From contig OX621266.1 in assembly GCA_951640165.1 (NCBI GenBank), positions 7,440,001 through 7,504,000 on the forward strand: DNA of 64,000 bases, given 5' to 3'. The translations under genes were made by a program, and so were the position numbers. The stretch's first letter is position 1, and the number at the start of each line of letters is the position of its first letter. The DNA is from Pseudoips prasinana (Eukaryota > Arthropoda > Insecta > Lepidoptera > Nolidae). The notes under the pieces are model-generated. The model saw only the letters and a list, made by a program, of their open reading frames with translations. It ran no database searches and was not told the DNA's origin. This document shows, piece by piece, positions 13,754-25,300 of the stretch.

Positions 13754-14099
13754 TTATCGGATAGATCTCGGCTAGGCGCGTCTTTCGACACCTCACTCGC
13801 GCATATAGGATCCCGTTCCGATTTTTAGTGAATATTTTTAAACCACGATTTCAAAAACCCAAAACCAACGAACCTAACCCCCCCAAACCTTGGATTTTTT
13901 TGTAAGTAGTTCAATTTATAGCATTTTTACATCGATTTCACAAGCTTTTTCAACGTAACCTCACTTTTTTGCACGGCGCCTTCTGCGCTATAATTTTTAT
14001 CGGATAGATCTTGGCTAGGCGCGTCTTTCGACACCTCACTCGCGCATATAGGATCCCGTTCCGATTTTGAGTGAATATTTTTAAACCGCGATTTCAAAA
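13754..14099 (-). repeat. Satellite S2 fragment, minus orientation (~1.4 monomers) embedded in S1
   Basis: The segment starts TATCGGATAGATCTCGGCTA, right at the edge of the S2 box, and contains two boxes (GGCGCGTCTTTCGACACC at about 13,775 and 14,017) about 242 bases apart. The orientation is opposite to the large S2 array at 52,102. It ends at GATTTCAAAAT, where S1 restarts with AACAATAC. Presence inside S1 shows that the families exchange segments. Confidence 0.95.
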
Positions 14100-14720
14100 T
14101 AACAATACAAAATATTAAGTGTATAGGCTAAAATTGATAAAATTGTGTGATGAATTACTGTTTTCTAAAGAAATGTTCCCGAGCTTAGGTGCAATTTTGT
14201 TGTTAAGATTTTGTATGAAAATAAACTATTATGCCAATTTTTTGACGTTTCTGTCGTCCGATTACCGCGAACGGGGTGTCCAAGGACGCGCCTTAACAAA
14301 GGCTATACAGAAACGATCAAAAAAGGAGATGTGTTCTTGAAAAAAAATTGAAATTTGGTCTCAAAACCTGTTTTTGAACCAAATTTTTTGCCGAAATATG
14401 GGTTATTCATTTTGCAATTGCAATTTACACTAAAAACCGATTTGCACTTTTGCGTGTAAATTGCTAAGAAAATACAGGAAAATCATTTTTTTTTAATTTT
14501 CTTGGGGCCAGAAGAACATTTTATTTCGTGCCCACGCGTTATGTATAGTCAGCTTACAAATTACAATACAAAAATATTTAGTGTAAAGGGCTAAAAATTG
14601 AAAAAATTGTGTGATGAATTACTGTTTTCTAAAGAAATGTTCCCGAGCTTAGGTGCAATTTTGTTGTTAAGATTTTGTATTAAAATAAACTATTATGCCA
14701 ATTTTTTGACGTTTCTGTCG
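14100..14720 (+). repeat. Satellite S1, block 4, plus orientation (~1.3 monomers)
   Basis: S1 monomer sequence resumes after the S2 island. It carries distinctive variants (GTCAGCTTAC at about 14,548 and GTATTAAAATAAAC at about 14,677) that recur only at about 48,420 and 48,547, where the same junction is repeated. It stops at GACGTTTCTGTCG, which is the left arm of the box, and non-satellite sequence follows. Confidence 0.95.
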
Positions 14721-15023
14721 AAAACATAACTCGAAAATAAAACAAAATATGTGTAGTGAGTGCAATCGGAATCAAACTACCAGGCGTGCATAGAAACACA
14801 GAGGTATGTCAAACAATTTCTAGCGTAAATCAGAATCAGCTGTGCTGTGTTAGTACGGATGTTCGTTATATCGATAAAAATACTTGTCGATATATTGAAT
14901 GGTATATTATTTTACGATCAAGATTAAAATGATGGTATTTCGGTATGAGATTTTGTGTATAGGTAGGCTTAAGGAGACCGTATATGCCCCTTAAGTTACG
15001 TTCACTCTTTCTGTTACACGTTG
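14721..15023. other. Non-satellite spacer between S1 and S3, copy 1 (~302 bp)
   Basis: The stretch begins AAAACATAACTCGAAAATAA and ends CTTTCTGTTACACGTTG just before the first S3 monomer. It is not tandemly repeated and I recognise no gene or element in it. It reappears at 48,591-48,893 (offset 33,870) with the same neighbours on both sides. It could be old single-copy DNA, the edge of a mobile element, or the ancestral flank of S3. A palindromic word ATCGATAAAAATACTTGTCGAT lies near 14,870 but no coding frame stands out. Confidence 0.85.
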
Positions 15024-16521
15024 TATAAAGTAACTTTGTTTTCATTATAATATACATATATATTTCTAAAATCTACCCTAAACAATAGTTTCTGTGTACT
15101 TTGTACTGAAAACATAGTTTTTGGTCATTTACTTACTATTTTTACATAGTGCATATAGTTTTTATAGTTCTAATATCAAAAACTCAAAGAAACGCATCCG
15201 CCAACACCCTATTTGCGGTTGTAAGACACAGGGTCTTTGAGTTTTTTGATATAATCTCTAACTTTCTACTACAAATTCTAGTTTTTTTGTGATATCTAAT
15301 TATTTTTCTACTCTACCTTAATCTGTTTATTTACTCACCGGTTAGCTCTCGTCGAGACGCATCTAACGACACCGCATACACGGTGATAGCACCTGTATTT
15401 CAAAAGATATTTGCAATTTTAGATTTTTCATCACCCAAACCGAGGTGTAGTGGCGGGTAGTTTCTGCCCATACATTACGTATATCTCAATCCAAAAACAA
15501 TACGATTTCAATAATTCTTTTTGTGTCTATCGTTTAATATTAGCCCCCCAATATATAAAGTAACTTTGTTTTCATTATAATATACATATATAATTATTTC
15601 TAAAATCTACCCTAAACAATAGTTTCTGTGTACTTTGTACTGAAAACATAGTTTTTGGTCATTTACTTACTATTTTTACATAGTGCATATAGTTTTTATA
15701 GTTCTAATATCAAAAACTCAAAGAAACGCATCCGCCAACACCCTATTTGCGGTTGTAAGACACAGGGTCTTTGAGTTTTTTGATATAATCTCTAACTTTC
15801 TACTACAAATTCTAGTTTTTTTGTGATATCTAATTATTTTTCTACTCTACCTTAATCTGTTTATTTACTCACCGGTTAGCTCTCGTCGAGACGCATCTAA
15901 CGACACCGCATACACGGTGATAGCACCTGTATTTCAAAAGATATTTGCAATTTTAGATTTTTCATCACCCAAACCGAGGTGTAGTGGCGGGTAGTTTCTG
16001 CCCATACATTACGTATATCTCAATCCAAAAAACATACGATTTCAATAATTCTTTTTGTGTCTATCGTTTAATATTAGCCCCCCAATATATAAAGTAACTT
16101 TGTTTTCATTATAATATACATATATATTTCTAAAATCTACCCTAAACAATAGTTTCTGTGTACTTTGTACTGAAAACATAGTTTTTGGTCATTTACTTAC
16201 TATTTTTACATAGTGCATATAGTTTTTATAGTTCTTATATCAAAAACTCAAAGAAACGCATCCGCCAACACCCTATTTGCGGTTGTAAGACACAGGGTCT
16301 TTGAGTTTTTTGATATAATCTCTAACTTTCTACTACAAATTCTAGTTTTTTTGTGATATCTAATTATTTTTCTACTCTACCTTAATCTGTTTATTTACTC
16401 ACCGGTTAGCTCTCGTCGAGACGCATCTAACGACACCGCACACACGGTGATAGCACCTGTATTTCAAAAGATATTTTGCAATTTTAGATTTTTCATCACC
16501 CAAACCGAGGTGTAGTGGCGG
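15024..16521 (+). repeat. Satellite S3 array 1 (two full ~530-bp monomers plus a partial)
   Basis: Monomer starts at TATAAAGTAACTTTG fall at 15,024, 15,554 and 16,088, giving periods of 530 and 534 bp. The third monomer is cut at GGTGTAGTGGCGG near 16,520. Each monomer contains two box-like segments: one in a hairpin (arms ATATCAAAAACTCAAAGA and its complement) and one starting GTTAGCTCTCGTCGAGACGC. Monomers are almost identical, so homogenisation is recent. Confidence 0.95.
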
Positions 16522-17063
16522 TCCACCACAGTGGCGGGTGATTGCCCTCCGGGACGAGATGACGGCGCTAAAGAAAACCTACACCCCCCCTCCACCTAGA
16601 ACCACTTACTCAGAAGTAGCCAAGACGAAAGTACCGACTGACCGACTTACATTTCCGACTAGCAAGCCAGCCATCATTATAGCCCCCAATAAGGAGGTCT
16701 CGGGCCCTCGGGACACCCTCTCCGCCTTCCGCGCTGGCGTAACATTTAGGGATACGAACTTCTCGCCCTCAGACGTGAAGTTCGTATCTAATAATAAGAT
16801 CCGCGTGGAGTTTGACACCCCGGCGCAAGCCAAAATTGCCTTAGAAAAAATTAACAGCGCACCAAAATATTTCGGCGGAATTCACAAAACGACTCAAACC
16901 GATTATCCTCAAGGGGATTTCGGTCGACACCCCAGCGGAGGAATTACCTCAAATTATCCACCAGCAAAATCTCTCTAGTCACGGTTGCTCTAAGGACGAT
17001 ATAGTGTTCCGCTTCAAACGGGGCAACAAAAGCGAACAATTGTACAACGCGGTTCTGATGACA
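16522..17063 (+). pseudogene. Fragment of a non-LTR retrotransposon ORF1 (gag-like), broken
   Basis: An open frame runs from about 16,523 and reads through LRDEMTALKKTY, a proline-rich PPPPRTTYSEVAKT, then GVTFRDTNFSPSDVKFVSNN and an RRM-like stretch ending in EFDTPAQAKIALEKI. Near 16,885-16,900 the frame shifts by one base, and the frame now open continues with VDTPAEELPQIIHQQN and FKRGNKSEQLYNAVLM to the end of the fragment. Both parts fit ORF1 proteins of insect non-LTR elements (a nucleic-acid-binding gag with the DTPAEELPQ and KRG-LYNAVL words); family is recalled, not searched. No zinc knuckles, start or stop of the original gene remain. Base composition is more balanced than the satellites. 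It is inserted between S3 (left) and minus-strand S1 (right). Confidence 0.75.
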
Positions 17064-18699
17064 ACAATTTTTTAAATTTTAGCCTTAACACTAAATATTT
17101 TTGTATTGTAATTTGTTATCTGACTATACCAAACGCGGTGGGCACGAAATAATGTTCTTCCGGCCCCAAGAAAATTAAAGAAAATCGATTGTCCCGTATT
17201 TTCTTAGCAATTTACACGCAAAATCGCAAGTCGGTTTTGCGTGTTAATTGCAATTGCAAAATCAATAACCCATATTTCGGCAAAAAATTTGGTTCAAAAA
17301 CAGGTTTTTAGACCAAATTTCAATTTTTTTTCAAGAACACTTCGCATTTTTGGATCGTTAATGTATAGCCCTTGGTGAGGCGCGTCCTTGGACACCCCGT
17401 TCGCGGTAATCGGACAACAGAAACTTAAAAAAATTGGCATTATAGTTTATTATCATACAAAATCTTAACAACAAAATTGCACCTAAGCTCGGGAACATTT
17501 CTTTAGAAAACAGTAATTCATCACACAATTTTTTCAATTTTAGCCTTTACACTAAATATTTCTGTATTGTAATTTGTAATCTGACTAAACATAACCCGTG
17601 GGCACGAAAAAATATGTTCTCCTGGCCCAAGAAAATTAAAGAAAATTGATTTTCCCGTATTTTCTTAGCAATTTACACGCAAAACCGCAAGTCGATTCTG
17701 CGTGTTAATTGCAATTGCAAAATGAATAACCCATATTTCGGCAAAAAATTAGGTTCAAAAACAGGTTTTTAGACCAAATTTCAATTTTTTTTCAAGAACT
17801 TTTCGCATTTTTTTATCGTTTCTGTATAGCCCTCGGTGAGGCGCGTCCTTGGACACCCCGTTTGCGGTAATCGGACGACAGAAACGTCAAAAAATTGGCA
17901 TAATAGTTTATTTTCATACAAAATCTTAACAACAAAATTGCACCTAAGCTCGGGAACATTTCTTTAAAAAACAGTAATTCATCACACAATTTTATCAATT
18001 TTAGCCTTTACACTTAATATTTTTGTATTGTAATTTGTAATCTGACTATACCTAACGCGTAGGCATGAAATATGTACTCCCGGCTCCAAGAAAATTAAAG
18101 AAAATCGATTTTCCCGTATTTTCTTAGCAATTTACACGCAAAAGCGCAAGTCGGTTTTTAGTGTTAATTGCAATTGCAAAATGAATAACCCATATTTCGG
18201 CAAAAAATTTGGTTCAAAAACAGGTTTTTAGACCAAATTTCAATTTTTTTCAAGAACTTTTCGCATTTTTTGATCGTTTCTGTATAGCCCTCGGTGAGGC
18301 GCGTCTTGGACACCCCGTTCGCGGTAATCGGACGACAGAAACGTCAAAAAATTGGCATAATAGTTTATTTTCATACAAAATCTTAACAACAAAATTGCAC
18401 CTAAGCTCGGGAACATTTCTTTAGAAAACAGTAATTCATCACACAATTTTTTCAATTTTAGCCTTTACATTAAATATTTTTGTATTGTAATTTGTAATCT
18501 GACTATACATAACGCGTGGGCTCGAAATAATATGTTCTTCTGGCCCCAAGAAAATTAAAGAAAATCGATTTTACCGTATTTTCTTAGCAATTTACACGCA
18601 AAAGCGCAAATCGGTTTTTAGTGTTAATTGCAATTGCAAAATGAATAACCCATATTTCGGCAAAAAATTTGGTTCAAAAACAGGTTTTTAGACCAATTT

Positions 18700-20545
18700 C
18701 AATTTTTTTTCAAGAACTTTTCGCATTTTTTGATCGTTTCTGTATAGCCTTTGTTGAGGCGCGTCCTTGGACACCCCGTTCGCGGTAATCGGACGACAGA
18801 AACGTCAAAAAATTGGCATAATAGTTTATTTTAATACAAAATCTTAACAACAAAATTGCACCTAAGCTCGGGAACATTTCTTTAAAAAACAGTAATTCAT
18901 CACACAATTTTTTCAATTTTAGCCTTTACACTAAATATTTTTGTATTGTAATTTGTAATCTGACTAAACCTAACGCGTGGGCACGAAATAATATGTTCTT
19001 CTGGCCCCAAGAAAATTAAAGAAAATTGATTTTACCGTATTTTCTTAGCAATTTACACGCAAAAGCGCAAGTCGGTTTTTAGTGTTAATTGCAATTGCAA
19101 AATGAATAACCCATATTTCGGCAAAAAATTTGGTTCAAAAACAGGTTTTTAGACCAAATTTCAATTTTTTTTCAAGAACTTTTCGCATTTTTTGATCGTT
19201 TCTGTATAGCCCTCGGTGAGGCGCGTCCTTGGACACCCCGTTCGCGGTAATCGGACGACAGAAACGTCAAAAAATTGGCATAATAGTTTATTTTCATACA
19301 AAATCTTAACAACAAAATTGCACCTAAGCTCGGGAACATTTCTTTAGAAAACAGTAATTCATCACACAATTTTTTAAATTTTAGCCTTTACACTAAATAT
19401 TTTTGTATTGTAATTTGTAATCTGACTATACATAACGCGTGGGCACGAAATAATATGTTCTTCTGGCCCCAAGAAAATTAAAGAAAATTGATTTTACCGT
19501 ATTTTCTTAGCAATTTACACGCAAAAGCGCAAATCGGTTTTTAGTGTTAATTGCAATTGCAAAATTAATAACCCATATTTCGCTCAAAATTTGGTTCAAA
19601 AACAGGTTTTGAGACCAAATTTCAATTTTTTTTCAAGAACATATCTCCTTTTTTGATCGTTTCTGTATAGCCTTTGTTAAGGCGCGTCCTTGGACACCCC
19701 GTTCGCAGTAATCGGACGACAGAAACGTCAAAAAATTGGCATAATAGTTTATTTTCATACAAAATCTTAACAACAAATTGCACCTAAGCTCGGGAACATT
19801 TCTTTAGAAAACAGTAATTCATCACACAATTTTATCAATTTTAGCCTTTACACTTAATATTTTTGTATTGTAATTTGTAATCTGACTATACCTAACGCGT
19901 GGGCACGAAATAAAATGTTCTTCTGGCCCCAAGAAAATTAAAGAAAATTGATTTTACCGTATTTTCTTAGCAATTTACACGCAAAAGCGCAAATCGGTTT
20001 TTAGTGTTAATTGCAATTGCAAAATGAATAACCCATATTTCGGCAAAAAATTTGGTTCAAAAACAGGTTTTTAGACCAAATTTCAAATTGTTTTCAAGGA
20101 CACATCTCCCTTTTTGATCGTTTCTGTATAGCCTTTGTTGAGGCGCGTCCTTGGACACCCCGTTCGCGGTAATCGGACGACAGAAACGTCAAAAAATTGG
20201 CATAATAGTTTATTTTAATACAAAATCTTAACAACAAAATTGCACCTAAGCTCGGGAACATTTCTTTAAAAAACAGTAATTCATCACACAATTTTTTCAA
20301 TTTTAGCCTTTACACTAAATATTTTTGTATTGTAATTTGTAATCTGACTAAACCTAACGCGTGGGCACGAAATAATATGTTCTTCTGGCCCCAAGAAAAT
20401 TAAAGAAAATTGATTTTACCGTATTTTCTTAGCAATTTACACGCAAAAGCGCAAGTCGGTTTTTAGTGTTAATTGCAATTGCAAAATGAATAACCCATAT
20501 TTCGGCAAAAAATTTGGTTCAAAAACAGGTTTTTAGACCAAATTT
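18700..20545 (-). repeat. S1 higher-order repeat unit (4 monomers, ~1845 bp), copy 1
   Basis: Four successive monomers (frames ending near 18,710, 19,172, 19,633 and 20,094) repeat at 20,556, 21,017, 21,478 and 21,939 with offset 1845-1846. Diagnostic shared variants are AATTAATAACCCATATTTCG followed by CTCAAAATTTGG (19,563 and 21,409), a one-A-short CAACAAATTGCACC (19,773 and 21,618), and CAAATTGTTTTCAAGG (20,083 and 21,928). Single-base differences exist (GTTCGCAGTAATCGG here, GTTCGCGGTAATCGG in copy 2). Confidence 0.88.
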
Positions 20546-22355
20546 CAATTTTTTTTCAAGAACTTTTCGCATTTTTTGATCGTTTCTGTATAGCCTTTGT
20601 TGAGGCGCGTCCTTGGACACCCCGTTCGCGGTAATCGGACGACAGAAACGTCAAAAAATTGGCATAATAGTTTATTTTAATACAAAATCTTAACAACAAA
20701 ATTGCACCTAAGCTCGGGAACATTTCTTTAAAAAACAGTAATTCATCACACAATTTTTTCAATTTTAGCCTTTACACTAAATATTTTTGTATTGTAATTT
20801 GTAATCTGACTAAACCTAACGCGTGGGCACGAAATAATATGTTCTTCTGGCCCCAAGAAAATTAAAGAAAATTGATTTTACCGTATTTTCTTAGCAATTT
20901 ACACGCAAAAGCGCAAGTCGGTTTTTAGTGTTAATTGCAATTGCAAAATGAATAACCCATATTTCGGCAAAAATTTGGTTCAAAAACAGGTTTTTAGACC
21001 AAATTTCAATTTTTTTTCAAGAACTTTTCGCATTTTTTGATCGTTTCTGTATAGCCCTCGGTGAGGCGCGTCCTTGGACACCCCGTTCGCGGTAATCGGA
21101 CGACAGAAACGTCAAAAAATTGGCATAATAGTTTATTTTCATACAAAATCTTAACAACAAAATTGCACCTAAGCTCGGGAACATTTCTTTAGAAAACAGT
21201 AATTCATCACACAATTTTTTAAATTTTAGCCTTTACACTAAATATTTTTGTATTGTAATTTGTAATCTGACTATACATAACGCGTGGGCACGAAATAATA
21301 TGTTCTTCTGGCCCCAAGAAAATTAAAGAAAATTGATTTTACCGTATTTTCTTAGCAATTTACACGCAAAAGCGCAAATCGGTTTTTAGTGTTAATTGCA
21401 ATTGCAAAATTAATAACCCATATTTCGCTCAAAATTTGGTTCAAAAACAGGTTTTGAGACCAAATTTCAATTTTTTTTCAAGAACATATCTCCTTTTTTG
21501 ATCGTTTCTGTATAGCCTTTGTTAAGGCGCGTCCTTGGACACCCCGTTCGCGGTAATCGGACGACAGAAACGTCAAAAAATTGGCATAATAGTTTATTTT
21601 CATACAAAATCTTAACAACAAATTGCACCTAAGCTCGGGAACATTTCTTTAGAAAACAGTAATTCATCACACAATTTTATCAATTTTAGCCTTTACACTT
21701 AATATTTTTGTATTGTAATTTGTAATCTGACTATACCTAACGCGTGGGCACGAAATAAAATGTTCTTCTGGCCCCAAGAAAATTAAAGAAAATTGATTTT
21801 ACCGTATTTTCTTAGCAATTTACACGCAAAAGCGCAAATCGGTTTTTAGTGTTAATTGCAATTGCAAAATGAATAACCCATATTTCGGCAAAAAATTTGG
21901 TTCAAAAACAGGTTTTTAGACCAAATTTCAAATTGTTTTCAAGGACACATCTCCCTTTTTGATCGTTTCTGTATAGCCTTTGTTGAGGCGCGTCCTTGGA
22001 CACCCCGTTCGCGGTAATCGGACGACAGAAACGTCAAAAAATTGGCATAATAGTTTATTTTAATACAAAATCTTAACAACAAAATTGCACCTAAGCTCGG
22101 GAACATTTCTTTAAAAAACAGTAATTCATCACACAATTTTTTCAATTTTAGCCTTTACACTAAATATTTTTGTATTGTAATTTGTAATCTGACTAAACCT
22201 AACGCGTGGGCACGAAATAATATGTTCTTCTGGCCCCAAGAAAATTAAAGAAAATTGATTTTACCGTATTTTCTTAGCAATTTACACGCAAAAGCGCAAG
22301 TCGGTTTTTAGTGTTAATTGCAATTGCAAAATGAATAACCCATATTTCGGCAAAA
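20546..22355 (-). repeat. S1 higher-order repeat unit (4 monomers), copy 2
   Basis: This is the partner of the preceding unit and shares the same order of four monomer variants. Similarity between units is much higher than between neighbouring monomers inside a unit, the usual mark of higher-order repeat amplification. The match breaks near 22,360 where GGTTCAGAAACAGG replaces GGTTCAAAAACAGG. Confidence 0.88.
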
Positions 22356-25300
22356 AATTTGGTTCAGAAACAGGTTTTTAGACAAAATTTCAATTTTTTT
22401 TCAAGAACTTTTCGCATTTTTTTATCGTTTCTGTATAGCCCTCGGTGAGGCGCGTCCTTGAACACCCCATTCGCGGTAATCGGACGACAGAAACGTCAAA
22501 AAATTGGCATAATAGTTTATTTTCATACAAAATCTTAACAACAAAATTGCACCTAAGCTCGGGAACATTTCTTTAAAAAACAGTAATTCATCACACAATT
22601 TTATCAATTTTAGCCTTTACACTAAATATTTTTGTATTGTAATTTGTAATCTGACTATACATAACGCGTGGGCACGAAATAAAATGTTCTTCTGGCCCCA
22701 AGAAAATTAAAGAAAATTGATTTTACCGTATTTTCTTAGCAATTTACACGCAAAAGCGCAAATCGGTTTTTAGTGTTAATTGCAATTGCAAAATGAATAA
22801 CCCATATTTCGGCAAAAAATTTGGTTCAAAAACAGGTTTTGAGACCAAATTTCAATTTTTTTTCAAGAACTTTTCGCATTTTTTTATCGTTTCTGTATAG
22901 CCCTCGGTGAGGCGCGTCCTTGGACACCCCGTTCGCGGTAATCGGACGACAGAAACGTCAAAAAATTGGCATAATAGTTTATTTTCATACAAAATCTTAA
23001 CAACAAAATTGCACCTAAGCTCGGGAACATTTCTTTAAAAAACAGTAATTCATCACACAATTTTATCAATTTTAGCCTTTACACTAAATATTTTTGTATT
23101 GTTATTTGTAATCTGACTATACAAAACGCGTGGGCACGAAATAAAATGTTCTTCTGGCCCCAAGAAAATTAAAGAAAATTGATTTTACCGTATTTTCTTA
23201 GCAATTTACACGCAAAACCGCAAGTCAATTCTGCGTGTTAATTGCAATTGCAAAATGAATAACCCATATTTCGGCAAAAAATTTGGTTCAAAAACAGGTT
23301 TTGAGATCAAATTTCAATTTTTTTTCAAGAACACATCTCCTTTTTTGATCGTTTCTGTATAGCCTTTGTTAAGGCGCTTCCTTGGACACCCCGTTCGCGG
23401 TAATCGGACGACAGAAACGTCAAAAAATTGGCATTATAGTTTATTTTCATACAAAATCTTAACAACAAAATTGCACCTAAGCTCGGGAACATTTCTTTAG
23501 AAAACAGTAATTCATCACACAATTTTTTAAATTTTAGCCTTAACACTAAATATTTTTGTATTGTAATTTGTAATCTGACTATACCAAACGCGTGGGCACG
23601 AAATAATATGTTCTTCCGGCCCCAAGAAAATTAAAGAAAATCGATTGTCCCGTATTTTCTTAGCAATTTACACGCAAAATCGCAAGTCGATTCTGCGTGT
23701 TAATTGCAATTGCAAAATCAATAACCCATATTTCGGCAAAAAATTTGGTTCAAAAACAGGTTTTTAGACCAAATTTCAATTTTTTTTCAAGAACACTTCG
23801 CATTTTTGGATCGTTTCTGTATAGCCCTTGGTGAGGCGCGTCCTTGGTTACCCGGTTCGCGGTAATCGGACGAAAGAACCGTAAAAAAATTGGCATTATA
23901 GTTTATTATCATACAAAATCTTAACAACAAAATTGCACCTAAGCTCGGGAACATTTTTTTAGAAAACAGTAATTCATCACACAATTTTTTCAATTTTAGC
24001 CTTTACACTAAATATTTCTGTATTGTAATTTGTAATCTGACTATACATAACCCGTAGGCACGAAAAAATATGTTCTCCTGGCCCCAAGAAAATTAAAGAA
24101 AATTGATTTTCCCGTATTTTCTTAGCAATTTACACGCAAAAGCGCAAGTCGGTTTTTAGTGTTAATTGCAATTGCAAAATGAATAACCCATATTTCGGCA
24201 AAAAATTTGGTTCAAAAACAGGTTTTGAGACCAAATTTCAATTTTTTTTCAAGAACACATCTCCTTTTTTGATCGTTTCTGTATAGCCTTTGTTAAGGCG
24301 CGTCCTTGGACACCCCGTTCGCGGTAATCGGACGACAGAAACGTCAAAAAATTGGCATAATAGTTTATTTTCATACAAAATCTTAACAACAAAATTGCAC
24401 CTAAGCTCGGGAACATTTCTTTAGAAAACAGTAATTCATCACACAATTTTAGCCTTTACACCAAATATTTTTGTATTGTAATTTGTAATCTGACTATACC
24501 TAACGCGTAGGCATGAAATATGTACTCCCGGCTCCAAGAAAATTAAAGAAAATCGATTTTCCCGTATTTTCTTAGCAATTTACACGCAAAAGCGCAAGTC
24601 GGTTTTTAGTGTTAATTGCAATTGCAAAATGAATAACCCATATTTCGGCAAAAAATTTGGTTCAAAAACAGGTTTTTAGACCAAATTTCAATTTTTTTTC
24701 AAGAACTTTTCGCATTTTTTGATCGTTTCTGTATAGCCCTCGGTGAGGCGCGTCCTTGGACACCCCGTTCGCGGTAATCGGACGACAGAAACGTCAAAAA
24801 ATTGGCATAATAGTTTATTTTCATACAAAATCTTAACAACAAAATTGCACCTAAGCTCGGGAACATTTCTTTAAAAAACAGTAATTCATCACACAATTTT
24901 TTCAATTTTAGCCTTTACACCAAATATTTTTGTATTGTTATTTGTAATCTGACTATACCTAACGCGTAGGCATGAAATATGTACTCCCGGCCCCAAGAAA
25001 ATTAAAGAAAATCGATTTTCCCGTATTTTCTTAGCAATTTACACGCAAAACCGCAAGTCGATTCTGCGTGTTAATTGCAATTGCAAAATGAATAACCCAT
25101 ATTTCGGCAAAAAATTTGGTTCAGAAACAGGTTTTTAGACAAAATTTCAATTTTTTTTCAAGAACTTTTCGCATTTTTTTATCGTTTCTGTATAGCCCTC
25201 GGTGAGGCGCGTCCTTGAACACCCCATTCGCGGTAATCGGACGACATAAACGTCAAAAAATTGGCATAATAGTTTATTTTCATACAAAATCTTAACAACA

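Noticed and set aside
14866..15057. A 63-codon minus-strand frame shared by 14,866-15,057 and 48,736-48,927.
   Set aside because: It is open in both because the region was duplicated; it crosses the spacer/S3 border and shows no domain or codon bias.
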